Positions 16,780 through 26,535 of a DNA stretch of 64,000 bases are shown here, piece by piece; the stretch's first letter is position 1, and every line of letters begins with the position of its first letter. This stretch comes from Chitinophagaceae bacterium. GTDB lineage: Bacteria > Bacteroidota > Bacteroidia > Chitinophagales > Chitinophagaceae. The notes below the pieces were generated by a model. That model was not told the origin of the DNA. It worked only from the letters and a program-made list of their open reading frames with translations, and searched no databases. The stretch covers positions 416,001 to 480,000 of the forward strand of contig JADJOC010000002.1 in the NCBI GenBank assembly GCA_016713965.1, read 5' to 3'. Made by a program: the position numbers and the translations under genes.

Positions 16780-17711
16780 TTAAATAGAAAGATTTTGCAA
16801 CAGCAGCGTACTCATTTTATATAAAGCCTCGTGAGTATAACCTGCTATGTGTGAGGTGAGTAGTACTTGTTTATGATTTGTTAAAAATTTTAGTTCTTCG
16901 GTTTGTTGGTGCGATAATGAGCTTAAATTTTCATTTTCTAACACATCCAATGCAGCGCCGGCAATTAATTTTTGCTGTAAAGCTTTTATCAAATCTGTTG
17001 TATTTACTATTTCTCCTCTTGAGGTATTAAGGAGGTAAGGTTTTTTTTGTAATGATTTTAGGAAGGGTTCATTGCACAAATACCGGGTTTCTACCGTTAA
17101 CGGTAAATGAAAGCTGATGATGTCTGCCTGTTCTTTAATGACATTTAAACTTGTTTCTGTAACTTTTTCATAGCCAAAATGGGTTTTGTATTTATCATGT
17201 GCTAAAATGGTTACACCAAAGCCACTTAATACTTTGGCAAAAGCGCTACCGGTATTACCGTACCCGATAATGCCCACTGTTTTTCCATTGAGTTCTATGC
17301 CCCGGTTTTCTTCCCGGATCCATTGACTTTTTTTATTTGTAAATAGCTGGTAGTGATATTTCTGAGCAGATTGAGCAATATGCCTAAAGCATGTTCGGCC
17401 ACCGCACCTCTGTTACCTTCGGGTGTGCTTACACATACAATGCCTTTTGATGCTGCATATTTTGTATCTACCAGTTCCATGCCGCTGCCCAGCCTGCCGA
17501 TCCATTTTAGAGAGTTGGCTTTATCTACAATTGCTTTATCTATTTTTATACGTGTGGTAATAATTAAGCCTTCGGCTTTGCTGATAAGCAGTGATAATTC
17601 TTCGTAAGTTATTTCTGGTAAATAAATTATAGTATAGTTTTTTTGCTCTAAAGTATTTATTAAATGCGGATGCACTTTTGCAGTTATAATTACTATTTTC
17701 TTCTCACTCAT
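16780..17711 (-). CDS. D-2-hydroxyacid dehydrogenase, SerA-like (one frameshift)
   Basis: The ATG at 17711 gives M-S-E-K-K-I-V-I-I-T. The first frame ends at 17295; adding one base in the seven-T run 17328-17334 restores S-Q-W-I-R-E-E-N-R-G-I-E-L-N-G-K-T. The Rossmann motif GYGNTGSAFA and the catalytic Arg (LNTSRGEIV), Glu (ENENLSS) and His (LTSHIAGYTHEA) are present. Total about 310 residues, shorter than classic SerA as no ACT domain is visible. It oxidises a D-2-hydroxyacid or reduces the keto acid with NAD(H); the substrate may be 3-phosphoglycerate. Own terminator downstream. Confidence 0.87.
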
Positions 17712-17749
17712 GTTAATAATTTCTTCCTTCTGCACAAGATATAAAAAAA

Positions 17750-17776
17750 GGGGGAAGTATTATTAATACTGCCCCC
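17750..17776 (-). terminator. Terminator after tail-fibre-like gene
   Basis: GGGGG at 17750-17754 and CCCCC at 17772-17776 close a stem with AGTATTA/TAATACT; on the minus strand it is followed by a T-rich run. It terminates the gene ending at 17803. Confidence 0.8.
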
Positions 17777-17802
17777 TTTACTCTTTTTAAATGATACTTA
17801 TT

Positions 17803-19530
17803 TTATAGTTTAACCATTTGTCTGGTCTCTATTATTTGTTTATTTACTACAAGGCTGTAGCTGTAAGTACCGCTGGTTAAATCACTGCCTAAAACATTGA
17901 GTTGGCCTTTACCATTAATGCTAACCGTTTTAATCAATTGCCCGGCTGGGTTATAAATTAGTATCTGGCCTTTATCTGCATTTTTAACGTCGTACGCAAT
18001 GGTAGTTTTGGTAGCAAATGGGTTGGGTACATTTTGCTCCAGTACAATAGTATTTTTATCGCTTAACTGAATATTGGTGGATAGATGATTGACTAGCGGC
18101 TAATTTCTCTCCAATTTCTTAAGTTCTTCTATTTGTTGCTGTTGTTCTTGCATCCCCTTTACCAATGGCACTACAAATTGGCTGTGTACCCAAACTATAA
18201 TTATCATTTTCGCTTTCGGGAGTGTGTACTCCATTAAAATTGTATCCCACTTTCCGTGCAGCTTCTTCCACTTCCTGTGCTATAAAGCCGCTTTGGCGAA
18301 TGGCAGTAGAGGGTGAAAAATCTTTATTCATGTATTCCCTGCGAATACTATCAGGCATATTTTTAGTTAAAAATTCTTCAAACTTTTTAGTATCGAAATT
18401 GTAGGCTACAGGATTTAGAAGTTTAATAAATTCAAGCCCTTTTACGTCAGTTTTAGCAATATTAGTTTTAAAACGGCCATCAGAAATAGTGTAGGCTACA
18501 GGCCCTTCTACTTTAGTTACAGTTGTAGAGCCTAACCTTATTTTATTGTTAGCATTTACAAGAGCATAGGCACCGATGGCAGTGGCATTAGACAAGGCTC
18601 CTGATGATACATCAGCCTTGTAACCATACCCGGAATTATTGCTTCCGGTGGTATTGGTTAAAAGTGTCCAATAACCTGTGCCAGTATTATTGCTTCCGTT
18701 TGAATTACCCAATGCGCCATTGCCACATGCTACATTAAATGATCCGGTACTATTAGCGTAAAGCGAATTATTGCCTACAGCAGTATTTTTATTACCGGTA
18801 ATATTGCCCCAAAGAGAATATTGCCCAATAGCAGTATTTTCGTAGCCATTTTTATTCCTGGCAAGAGTGTATGTGCCGATAGCTGTGTTGGAGTAACCAT
18901 CAATATTGGCAAAAAGCACCTCATGGCCAATAGCTGTGTTGGAGTAACCAGTAATATTACTGCTTAGTGCTATATTCCCTATGGCAGTATTAAAATCACC
19001 ATCTTTATTACTATAAAGAGACTCAAAACCATATGCTACATTTGCTGTTCCTGTAGTATTTGAGGTTAGGGAATTAAATCCAACTGCGGTGTTGTGAAGG
19101 CCCACAGTATTGCTTTTTAGGGCCCTAAAGCCTACAGCTGTATTATCAAAGCCTGTTGAATTGTCTCTTAATGCATAATAACCTATAGCAGTATTTTCAT
19201 ACCCAGTTGTATTTAAAGCAAGTGACTGGAAGCCCATGGCAGTATTTTAGCTTCCGTAGTATTATTAACCATACTGGCCATACCGTTAGCCGTATTTTGA
19301 TTGCCGGTGGTGTTTGAATACAACGCAGTATGCCCAACAGAGGTATTGTATAACCCCCCGGTATTTTTAAATAGCGTTTGATAGCCAAAGGCAGAATTAT
19401 AATTACCAGTGATATTACTTTGCAATGCCCCCGTTCCATATTTTGTATTTTGTGCTAATACTGGGGTAATGAATACAAATAATGTAATTGCTGTTAAAAA
19501 ATTTCTAATTACTGTTTTCTTCTTTTTCAT
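17803..19530 (-). pseudogene. Decayed YadA-head/S74-type secreted protein with T9SS tail
   Basis: A signal peptide (start 19530) is followed by about 20 head repeats of the type N-T-A-x-G-x-x-A-L-x-x-N-T-x-G, a chaperone-of-endosialidase (Peptidase_S74-like) region (SDGRFKTNI, IRQSGFIAQEVEEAARKVGY), and a C-terminal T9SS sorting domain ending near 17803 (VPNPFAT; GTYSYSLVV). The frame breaks at about 19245 (lost base next to a TAA), about 18185, and again at 18070-18110. An intact paralogue lies at 62298-63695. Several lesions outside long homopolymers point to real decay more than in other genes. It would be a surface or secreted fibre. Confidence 0.8.
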
Positions 19531-19783
19531 AAAAAGGGTTGATTAATATGAACTAAAAATTGAGGAATTAATTCTGCAAAAAAGTTTGTACACAATAGTG
19601 TGGATCTAATCTTTTGCAATTAGATTCCGAAGGTAAGGGTTTCTATTATTACCATGAATATAATATTGTGCAAAAAATTTTCAATAACATTATATTAAAA
19701 AAAATAATACAAGCAATATTTTAATTTTCACAATAATATGGATTTCTCCGCATTTACATTTTTCAACATCACTTTTATAAAAT

Positions 19784-19814
19784 AAAAAAAGAAGCAGGTA
19801 AAAATTTACTTGCT
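19784..19814 (-). terminator. Terminator after DUF4143 ATPase gene
   Basis: GAAGCAGGTAAA and TTTACTTGCT form a 10-bp stem with one wobble pair; the minus strand continues into seven Ts. It follows the stop at 19845. Confidence 0.75.
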
Positions 19815-19844
19815 CCTTTTTATTTTTTATTTGAGTTTGGCCCA

Positions 19845-20972
19845 TTACCCAATAAAGTTCTCAATATTATCTGGTGTAATTATATGTGTTTGTGCACTAG
19901 GGTAATTTGCCGTAAACGTTTGTGGAAAATGTGTTCTCGCTTTTTTATTCCACTTACATTCAAAAGCTTTTAGTGTGTTGCCTTGGGTTTCTATCAAATC
20001 TATTTCCTGCTGCTGGGTAGTGCGCCAAAAATATTGTTTAGTTTCAGGGCTTAAATATTGGTGCCGCTTACATTTTTCTGCAATTACAAAATTTTCCCAC
20101 AAAACCCCTGTATCCGTTCTAGAATTAAGGCTGCTAAAATTATTAATAATAGCATTTCTTACCCCACAATCATAAAAATATATTTTTTTACCTTTCTTAA
20201 TTTCATTTCGTACATTTTTATTAAGCGCAGGCAAACGAAAAACCACAAAAACCTTTTCCAACAAATCAATATATTTTTCTACTGTACCTTTATCGGCATT
20301 TATCATTTGCGCCAACTCATTGTAGCTAACCTCACTGCCAATTTGCAAGGCTAATGCTTTTAATAGTTTTTCAAGTAGTACGGGCTTTTTAATTTGTTCT
20401 AGCGTAAGCAAATCTTTATAAAGATAGCTGTTGGCTAGCAACTTTAACAGCTCCATTTCTTCTCCAGCGGCTGTTACTATTTCGGGATAGTACCCATACA
20501 ACAATCTTTGTTCAAGCAGCCTTTTTTCTTGTAGCAAGCCGTGGTAGGCAACCATTTCAGAAAAACTTAATGGGTAAAGGTTGAACTCATATTTTCGCCC
20601 TGTAAGCGGCTCATTGGTATGATTGGCCAATTCAAATGGAGAGGATCCTGTGGCTATAACCTGCACTTGCTTTAATTGATCAGTAAATAGCTTTAGCACA
20701 ATGCCGATTTGCCCAATTCTTTGTGCTTCATCTATAAATACTATCTTACTTTTTCCTGCTATGGCCTTTAATTTTGCCGATGTAGCACTAGATAGCATTT
20801 CCCTTACATCTGCTTCATCCCCATTCAAATAAAGCCATGGATATTTTTGGTTGTTCAACAAATATTCAATGAGGGTAGATTTGCCACACTGCCTAGGGCC
20901 TAGCACAATAATGGCTTTCCCCTTAAAAAAGCGTTTTATTAATTTATCCTGTACCGTTCTTTGTATCATCAT
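19845..20972 (-). CDS. AAA_14/DUF4143 ATPase
   Basis: The 375-residue protein has Walker A GPRQCGKS at 25-32, Walker B KIVFIDEAQ at 76-84, a sensor-like VIATGSSPFEL, and a C-terminal DUF4143 domain ending in a PD-(D/E)XK-like segment (DTGVLWENFVIAE; QQEIDLIETQGNTLKAFECKW). Such ATPases are common, often in multiple copies, in Bacteroidota and archaea; their function is not established. The gene stands alone, preceded by a duplicated 30-bp sequence that may be an autoregulatory site. Confidence 0.9.
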   Translation of the reverse strand: MMIQRTVQDKLIKRFFKGKAIIVLGPRQCGKSTLIEYLLNNQKYPWLYLNGDEADVREMLSSATSAKLKAIAGKSKIVFIDEAQRIGQIGIVLKLFTDQLKQVQVIATGSSPFELANHTNEPLTGRKYEFNLYPLSFSEMVAYHGLLQEKRLLEQRLLYGYYPEIVTAAGEEMELLKLLANSYLYKDLLTLEQIKKPVLLEKLLKALALQIGSEVSYNELAQMINADKGTVEKYIDLLEKVFVVFRLPALNKNVRNEIKKGKKIYFYDCGVRNAIINNFSSLNSRTDTGVLWENFVIAEKCKRHQYLSPETKQYFWRTTQQQEIDLIETQGNTLKAFECKWNKKARTHFPQTFTANYPSAQTHIITPDNIENFIG

Positions 20973-21013
20973 TTAGGCTTATAATCATTAAAAATAAATA
21001 ATTTTTAGGTTAA

Positions 21014-21075
21014 AATCCCAAAAAAGTATAATATTTTTCGATTACAATCCCCAAAAAGTATAATATTTTTCGATT
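21014..21075 (-). repeat. Two 30-bp direct repeats upstream of DUF4143 gene
   Basis: Copies at 21014-21043 and 21046-21075 differ at one base (CCCA/CCCC) and share AAGTATAATATTTTTCGATT. Spacing is 32 bp. They lie 41-103 bp upstream of the ATPase start and not in any gene. Confidence 0.8.
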
Positions 21076-21104
21076 TTGATGGTTACAGGATAACAGGCAC
21101 CAAC

Positions 21105-21483
21105 TTATTGTAGCGCAATCATACTTATCTCCACATTTACATTTTTAGGCAATCCTTTTACCGCTACTGTTTCCCTGGCAGGAAAATCTCCCTCAAAATA
21201 TTTACCATATATTTCATTTACCTGGCCAAATAATTCCATATCACTTAAAAAAATAGTTGTTTTTACAACATGGTTAAAATCCATTCCTGCTTCTGATAAA
21301 ATAGATTTTAAATTCTGCATCACCTGGTGTGTTTCTTCAATAATATCTGCATTGGCCAAAATATTTTCGCCGGGCTTTAGTGCAATTTGTCCGGATATAA
21401 ATAACATATTGCCGGTTAATATGCCTGGTTATAAGGGCCAATTGGCAGGGGGCATTTTTAGTATTGATGATTTGTTTACTCAT
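21105..21483 (-). CDS. ridA: RidA family protein (two lost bases near the N-terminus)
   Basis: The ATG at 21483 gives M-S-K-Q-I-I-N-T-K-N-A-P-C; restoring one C near 21444 and one A near 21422 yields P-I-G-P-Y-N-Q-A-I-L-T-G-N-M-L-F-I-S-G-Q. The remainder (to 21105) has the RidA signatures (ETHQVMQNLKSILSEAG, VVKTTIFLSDM, FPARETVAV with the substrate-binding Arg, VNVEISMIAL). RidA hydrolyses reactive enamine/imine intermediates. Length 126 residues, normal. Divergent from the 3HCDH-type gene. Confidence 0.87.
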
Positions 21484-21506
21484 AATAGGTTCTTTTTATA
21501 AAAATG

Positions 21507-21538
21507 CAAAGATATCTTTTACCAACAACGTATTTTTG
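21507..21538. promoter_or_regulatory. Divergent -7 boxes for ridA and the 3HCDH-type gene
   Basis: On the minus strand TATCTTTG (21507-21514) faces ridA; on the plus strand TATTTTTG (21531-21538) lies 15 bp before the ATG at 21553. Both match TAnnTTTG. Confidence 0.55.
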
Positions 21539-21552
21539 TAAAAATATATTTA

Positions 21553-22167
21553 ATGAGAGTAGCAGTTTTATCGACTGATGAATTGTACAATGAGCTGGCA
21601 GGACAAATCAATACTGTTGAATGGTTAAAAGCTAATGACTGGCAGCAGTTTATTGCAATAAAGGATGCCGACGTATATTTTAATTTATCGGAAAATGCCG
21701 GTGCCGAAAACTATTTGTACTTTACCGCAGCTGTGTTTATAAATGCCGTAACCACTACATTAAAAGAAATGAATGCACCTGGAAATGTTTGTGGCGTACT
21801 TGCATGGCCTGGTTTTTTACAAAGAAATACCTGGGAAATAAGTGGGGATGTTTCAAAAGAGCATATAGAAATATTAAATAAACTAAATAAAACTTATATA
21901 CAAGTAGCCGATGAACCGGGAATGGTATCTGGTAAAATAATAAGCATGGTCATTAATGAAGCTTATTTTGCTTTGGAAGATGAAGTGAGTACAAAAGAAG
22001 AAATAGACATCGCCATGAAGTTAGGCACTAACTACCCTTATGGTCCGTTTGAGTGGAGTAAAAAAATAGGACTCAATAATATTTACACATTATTACAAAA
22101 ACTAAGCACTACTGATAAACGCTATACCCCTTCTTCATTATTAATTAAAGAAGCTGCTGCTTTATAA
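21553..22167 (+). CDS. 3-hydroxyacyl-CoA dehydrogenase C-terminal-domain protein
   Basis: The 204-residue protein carries a 3HCDH C-terminal-like helical domain in its second half: ADEPGMVSGKIISMVINEAYFAL (residues about 117-140) and ATNYPYGPFEW-type segment GTNYPYGPFEWSKKIGL. The N-terminal half (MRVAVLSTDELYNELAG) lacks an intact GxGxxG Rossmann motif, so NAD-dependent catalysis is doubtful. Similar stand-alone proteins occur in Bacteroidota without a known role. It is 2 bp from tsaB and likely cotranscribed. Confidence 0.8.
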   Translation: MRVAVLSTDELYNELAGQINTVEWLKANDWQQFIAIKDADVYFNLSENAGAENYLYFTAAVFINAVTTTLKEMNAPGNVCGVLAWPGFLQRNTWEISGDVSKEHIEILNKLNKTYIQVADEPGMVSGKIISMVINEAYFALEDEVSTKEEIDIAMKLGTNYPYGPFEWSKKIGLNNIYTLLQKLSTTDKRYTPSSLLIKEAAAL

Positions 22168-22169
22168 TT

Positions 22170-22841
22170 ATGAGCTTGATATTAAATATAGATACTGCTA
22201 CAGAAAACGCTATTATTAGTATTGCAGATGATGGAATTGTATTACAATCTTTGAAAAATAATATTCAAAAAGACCATGCTTCATTTTTACATATTGCCAT
22301 AAAGCAATTATTAAGCAGTTGCCGCATTCAGTTAAAAAATATTGATGCGATAGCCGTAGTTAACGGCCCTGGTTCCTATACAGGCATACGTATAGGCATG
22401 GCCAGCGCTAAAGGATTATGCTTTGCATTAAGCAAACCATTAATTACAATAGATACATTAACAGTAATGGCTGACGCTGTTTCAGAAAGTAATATTAATA
22501 AATATATGCTTTGCCCTTTACTGGATGCCCGTAGAATGGAAGTTTTTTTTGCTTTATATGATTATGCTTTAAATATAATAATTCCTCCCCGGGCAGCAGA
22601 ATTGCACCATGATTTTTTAAAAGAATTTTTAAATCCCGGGGAAATATTATTTTTTGGAAATGCTGCTACAAAGTGGCAACAAATATGCCGTCATCCAAAT
22701 GCTTATTTTGAAAATTTAAGTATCACAGCTTCTTCCCTGAGTAAACTCGCTCACCGTAATTTTATTATTAATAAATTTGATAATTTATCTTATAGTGATC
22801 CTCTTTATTTAAAAGAATTCTACCACCCCCCAAAAAAATAG
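22170..22841 (+). CDS. tsaB: tRNA threonylcarbamoyladenosine biosynthesis protein TsaB
   Basis: The 223-residue protein starts MSLILNIDTATENAIISI and has the ASKHA-fold signature NGPGSYTGIRIGMASAKGL near 64-82. With TsaD and TsaE it transfers the threonylcarbamoyl group to A37 of ANN-decoding tRNAs. It directly follows the 3HCDH-type gene. Confidence 0.95.
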   Translation: MSLILNIDTATENAIISIADDGIVLQSLKNNIQKDHASFLHIAIKQLLSSCRIQLKNIDAIAVVNGPGSYTGIRIGMASAKGLCFALSKPLITIDTLTVMADAVSESNINKYMLCPLLDARRMEVFFALYDYALNIIIPPRAAELHHDFLKEFLNPGEILFFGNAATKWQQICRHPNAYFENLSITASSLSKLAHRNFIINKFDNLSYSDPLYLKEFYHPPKK

Positions 22842-22952
22842 ATAAAAGATTGTTTTTTATCTATTAATAAAATAAATAAAGTTATTGTATTAAAAATGAT
22901 TTGTATATTCGCAAAGTCCACTATTTATTAAAAACAAATTAAAACGACCACT

Positions 22953-23348
22953 ATGATGCCTACATTCATCAGAAATGAGGGAGTATCTTCTTTACTAGAT
23001 GAAGAAGCAAACTTCGCACCACAATCTAATATTCCATTTTCAAACAATATTCAATCTAATTTAAAGATTGATTACCATTCAGTTAAAAAGGCTGCATTGG
23101 TGTTGCGTGCATTAAACCACAAGCTTCGCCAGCAAATCCTTAAATTAATTGAAGAAGTAAGTAAAATTACGGTAACTGAAATCTATGTCCGCCTCAGGCT
23201 GGAACAATCTGTTGCATCCCAACACCTGGCTATCTTAAGGAAAGCCGGTATTGTAATAACGCAGCGTGAAGGCAAGTTTATTTATTACACAGTTAATTAC
23301 AAAAGGATTGAAGAAATCAATGATTTTGTAAAAAATTTAGTAGGATAA
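22953..23348 (+). CDS. ArsR-type winged-helix regulator
   Basis: The 131-residue protein has a variable N-terminal 45 residues and a winged HTH (VLRALNHKLRQQILKLIEE; VTEIYVRLRLEQSVASQHLAILRKAGIV; REGKFIYYTVN). No ELCVCDL-type metal-binding cysteines are visible. It binds DNA as a dimer. A terminator follows, then the persulfide dioxygenase gene on the same strand, so it may regulate that gene, which is inference from neighbourhood. Confidence 0.88.
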   Translation: MMPTFIRNEGVSSLLDEEANFAPQSNIPFSNNIQSNLKIDYHSVKKAALVLRALNHKLRQQILKLIEEVSKITVTEIYVRLRLEQSVASQHLAILRKAGIVITQREGKFIYYTVNYKRIEEINDFVKNLVG

Positions 23349-23369
23349 GTAATCTTTAAAAATCATTAA

Positions 23370-23403
23370 GGAGGCTGCTCAATAAGAGTTAGCCTCTTTT
23401 TTA
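23370..23403 (+). terminator. Terminator after ArsR-type gene
   Basis: GAGGCT (23371-23376) pairs with AGCCTC (23391-23396), with an inner CTC/GAG, followed by seven Ts. Confidence 0.8.
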
Positions 23404-23410
23404 TTTTAAG

Positions 23411-23418
23411 TATATTTG
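23411..23418 (+). promoter_or_regulatory. -7 box (TATATTTG) for MBL-rhodanese gene
   Basis: Matches TAnnTTTG, 22 bp before the ATG at 23440. Confidence 0.6.
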
Positions 23419-23439
23419 TAATTATAAAAATATATATCC

Positions 23440-24846
23440 ATGTTTATACAACAGCTATACACCAGTTGCCTCAGTGAAGCGGCTTATTATATAGAAAGCG
23501 AGGGAGAAGCAGCTATTATTGACCCGTTACGGGATATTGATGCATATATTATCCTGGCAAAAGAAAGAAACGCTACTATTAAATATATTTTTGAGACTCA
23601 CTTTCATGCAGATTTTGTAAGTGGCCATTTAGATTTAAATAAACAAACCGGGGCCCCTATCATTTATGGCCCAAATGCTATTACTGGTTTTGATGCCCAT
23701 ATTAGTAAAGATGGCGAAATTTTCAAACTTGGAAAGATAATATTTGAAGTAATGCACACACCTGGACATACATTGGAAAGTACCTGCTACTTACTAAAAG
23801 ATGAAAATGAAAAATCTCATGCAATTTTTACAGGTGACACTTTATTTGTAGGGGATGTAGGCAGGCCGGATTTGAGCAGCGGTAATATGAGCAGCGAAGA
23901 ACTGGCAGGTATCATGTATGATACAATACAAAATAAATTATTACCATTAGCAGATGATATTTTAGTATACCCTGCCCATGGTGCAGGCAGTAGTTGCGGT
24001 AAAAATATGGGGCCGGATACTTTTAGCACAATGGGTGAGCAAAAACAAACCAACTACGCTTTACAACCCCAATCAAAAGAAGAGTTTATTAAAGCAGTCA
24101 CTGATGGGTTAAACAGTGCGCCCAAATATTTTTCTATCAATGCAGAAATAAATATGAAAGGATATGACAGCTTGCAAAATATAAAAAAGAAAGCATTAAC
24201 CGCACTGGACATTCCAGCTTTTAAAAAAATAATTTTAGAAAGTGATACGATAATTTTAGATACCAGGGAAGCAGTCATTTTTACACAGGGATTTGTACCG
24301 GGATCTGTTTTTATAGGATTAGAAGGAAGATTTGCAGAGTGGGCAGGTTCAATTTTACCATTTGATAAAAATATAGTTTTAGTAACAGAGCCAGGCAAAG
24401 AAGAAGAAACAGTGATAAGATTGGCAAGGGTTGGATTTAGTAAAATGAACGGTTACTTAACAGGAGGATTTGAAGCCTGGAAAAATGCAGGGGAAAAAAC
24501 TGACATGATCATTGATGTAGAAGCCGATGAGCTGGCAATGGATTTACCACATGATCCTAACATAACAGTAGTGGATGTACGAAGAGAGCCTGAATTTGCA
24601 AACGGGCATGTTAAAAATGCCATACATGTGCCGCTTGATGAAATGACAGACCTGGTACAAATTGCCCAATTTGAAGAAGAGCAGAATTTATATGTGCATT
24701 GCGCCGGTGGATACCGCAGTGTTATTGCTGCCTCGCTGATGAAAAGACAGGGAATACATAACTTAAGAAATGTTTTAGGTGGCTGGAATAAAATAAAAGA
24801 AGAAGAAAAAATAGAAAAAGTAAAGGAAGCAAGTGTGCTGAATTAA
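23440..24846 (+). CDS. Persulfide dioxygenase-like MBL fold protein with two rhodanese domains
   Basis: The 468-residue protein has a metallo-beta-lactamase domain with THFHADFVSGH at 53-63, HTPGHTLES and GDTLFVGDVGRPDL, as in ETHE1-type persulfide dioxygenases. Two rhodanese domains follow; the first lacks a catalytic Cys (position reads LVTEPGKEEE), the second has VHCAGGYRS near residue 415. It probably oxidises glutathione or other low-molecular-weight persulfide to sulfite and moves sulfane sulfur, a sulfide detoxification role. It has its own promoter box next to an ArsR-type regulator. Confidence 0.92.
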   Translation: MFIQQLYTSCLSEAAYYIESEGEAAIIDPLRDIDAYIILAKERNATIKYIFETHFHADFVSGHLDLNKQTGAPIIYGPNAITGFDAHISKDGEIFKLGKIIFEVMHTPGHTLESTCYLLKDENEKSHAIFTGDTLFVGDVGRPDLSSGNMSSEELAGIMYDTIQNKLLPLADDILVYPAHGAGSSCGKNMGPDTFSTMGEQKQTNYALQPQSKEEFIKAVTDGLNSAPKYFSINAEINMKGYDSLQNIKKKALTALDIPAFKKIILESDTIILDTREAVIFTQGFVPGSVFIGLEGRFAEWAGSILPFDKNIVLVTEPGKEEETVIRLARVGFSKMNGYLTGGFEAWKNAGEKTDMIIDVEADELAMDLPHDPNITVVDVRREPEFANGHVKNAIHVPLDEMTDLVQIAQFEEEQNLYVHCAGGYRSVIAASLMKRQGIHNLRNVLGGWNKIKEEEKIEKVKEASVLN

Positions 24847-25207
24847 GATAATTTTAATAAAATATGAATACAATTTTACGCAGTCAGGTTCATAAGTCTT
24901 CTTTTTTAGCATTTATTCCTGTTTATAACAAGCCCTTACCATAAAAGCTAATTGCAGCCCCTTAGCTGTACTCCTTACATTTTATCCAGTCGCTACTCAA
25001 CCAATTAGGCTTTTATTGTATTTTTAATTCTGCTTTTTTCAAATTTATTATTGGCAACCAATATATTACAACCATACAGCGGAAAATACTATTGAAATTA
25101 CGGGTAATTACTGTAAATAACATGGCAAGGCAATAGTACATTTATTCATCATTCCGGCTCCTTTGGTAAACCGCAAATATAATTTCTTGTAAAAAAATAA
25201 ATTAATT
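24847..25207. other. 361-bp gap without a convincing gene
   Basis: A 26-codon ORF from 24864 has no family features and is probably not coding. No strong hairpin or repeat seen. Confidence 0.4.
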
Positions 25208-25671
25208 ATGAAACAATTGGTTTTAAAACCCCTGCAATTATTTATTGTGACAATACTCATATTATTAGGTGCAAATTGTAACAAACAACCCTTGGTGGCT
25301 GAAAATGATTCAGTAGCAAATGAAACAGCCAGTTTGTCTAAATTTACCGGCCCAACAGATATAACAGCAGTCAACCCATTTAACAAAAGAGTGGGTGCCC
25401 CAGTTGATGGCCGAACGGGTGACCGCTGGATTGCAAGCTATAAAAAAAATACGGGTACTGTAAAACCTATACGCTTAATAACAGCGTTCTGCAATCTATT
25501 ATCAAGCAACCTGATTGTGTAGGCATATCATTAACTTATGCTTTGGATGCTACTAACAAACAACATATTATACCCATTGGTGTAGATGCTGACGGAAAAA
25601 TAATGGAATGCGCTACTCTTAGCACCATGCAGGGCAATATAAAGCAATCCATGCGTACTAAATGTGGTTAA
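25208..25671 (+). CDS. Exported lipoprotein of unknown function (one frameshift)
   Basis: The signal sequence ends with a lipobox-like L-G-A-N-C around residue 23. The first frame stops at 25522; adding one A near 25476 continues R-L-N-N-S-V-L-Q-S-I-I-K-Q-P-D-C-V-G-I and reaches a stop at 25671, giving about 154 residues with two cysteines in the C-terminal half (PDCVG, MECAT). I do not recognise a family. It is 51 bp upstream of a membrane-protein gene on the same strand. Confidence 0.65.
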
Positions 25672-25721
25672 ACAAATGAGGATAGAGGAGCCATTTGCCC
25701 TACAATATGTCCTAATTAAAA

Positions 25722-26414
25722 TTGAATTTTTATTTTATGGTGCCTATAGCAAATGCTTTATATTATGTTTCTATATTTTCTGTTTTGCTGCCGATCATTT
25801 TCTTATTAAAAAAGAAACAAAATTTTAAAATTGCTTTTATAAAAATATTTGGCATGCTACTTTTTATATCAGCATTTTCTGATTGGGGCGGATATATATT
25901 AATAAAGTTAGGAAAATCAAACATTTCAATTATTAATACTTATACTTTAATTGAGTTTTTTTTATTAAGCTGTATTTATTATTTATTGTTGAAGAATAAA
26001 AAAAATGTCTATATAGCTTTAGTTATTTTCATAATTTTTTTTATAATTAATATAATATTCATTCAGCCTTTTAGTGAATTTCAAAATTGGACACTTGTAT
26101 TAGAAAGTGTGATTATCTTTATTTATTCAATAAAATACTATCTTAAATTATACAATATACCAATGGCTAGTTTATTTCGTTTTCACCTTTTCTGGCTTAA
26201 TACTGCTATATTTTATTATTTTGGTGCTTCTATTTTAATATTTCTGTGTTCAAATTATATTCTTAAAAATATGTCAGCTGAAATGGGTATTGAGATATGG
26301 ATGTTCCATAATTTCAATAGTATTATAAAAAATATACTTTTTACGGTAGCAATTTGTTATGTAGGAGCAAAACAGGATGAAGCTTATGATGGAAGGAATA
26401 TGTCTCATATATAA
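25722..26414 (+). CDS. Seven-segment integral membrane protein, unknown
   Basis: The 230-residue protein has about seven hydrophobic segments (e.g. YYVSIFSVLLPIIFLL, NTYTLIEFFLLSCIYYLLL, VYIALVIFIIFFIINIIFI) and a charged, short C-terminus. Its TTG start at 25722 has an alternative ATG at 25737. Similar 7-TM proteins without annotated function occur next to sensor kinases in Bacteroidota, but no kinase is here; it precedes a GG-leader peptide gene. Confidence 0.7.
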   Translation: MNFYFMVPIANALYYVSIFSVLLPIIFLLKKKQNFKIAFIKIFGMLLFISAFSDWGGYILIKLGKSNISIINTYTLIEFFLLSCIYYLLLKNKKNVYIALVIFIIFFIINIIFIQPFSEFQNWTLVLESVIIFIYSIKYYLKLYNIPMASLFRFHLFWLNTAIFYYFGASILIFLCSNYILKNMSAEMGIEIWMFHNFNSIIKNILFTVAICYVGAKQDEAYDGRNMSHI

Positions 26415-26483
26415 TTTCATTTAATAATTTTTATTAAATTAAAACTGTAAACCTGAGTCCATGGTAGCAGGAGTTTTGCATGG

Positions 26484-26519
26484 CGCTGAAATAACTTAAC
26501 CACAGCGAAAGAGAGGTTA
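26484..26519 (+). promoter_or_regulatory. Pseudoknot-like leader element, divergent copy 6
   Basis: CGCTG (26484-26488) pairs with CAGCG (26503-26507), and TAACC (26497-26501) inside that loop pairs with GGTTA (26515-26519). The tail AAAGAGA before GGTTA resembles AAAGAGTA-GG of the other copies. It ends 16 bp before the GG-peptide ATG at 26536. Confidence 0.5.
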
Positions 26520-26535
26520 TTATTAAACCGTTTTT

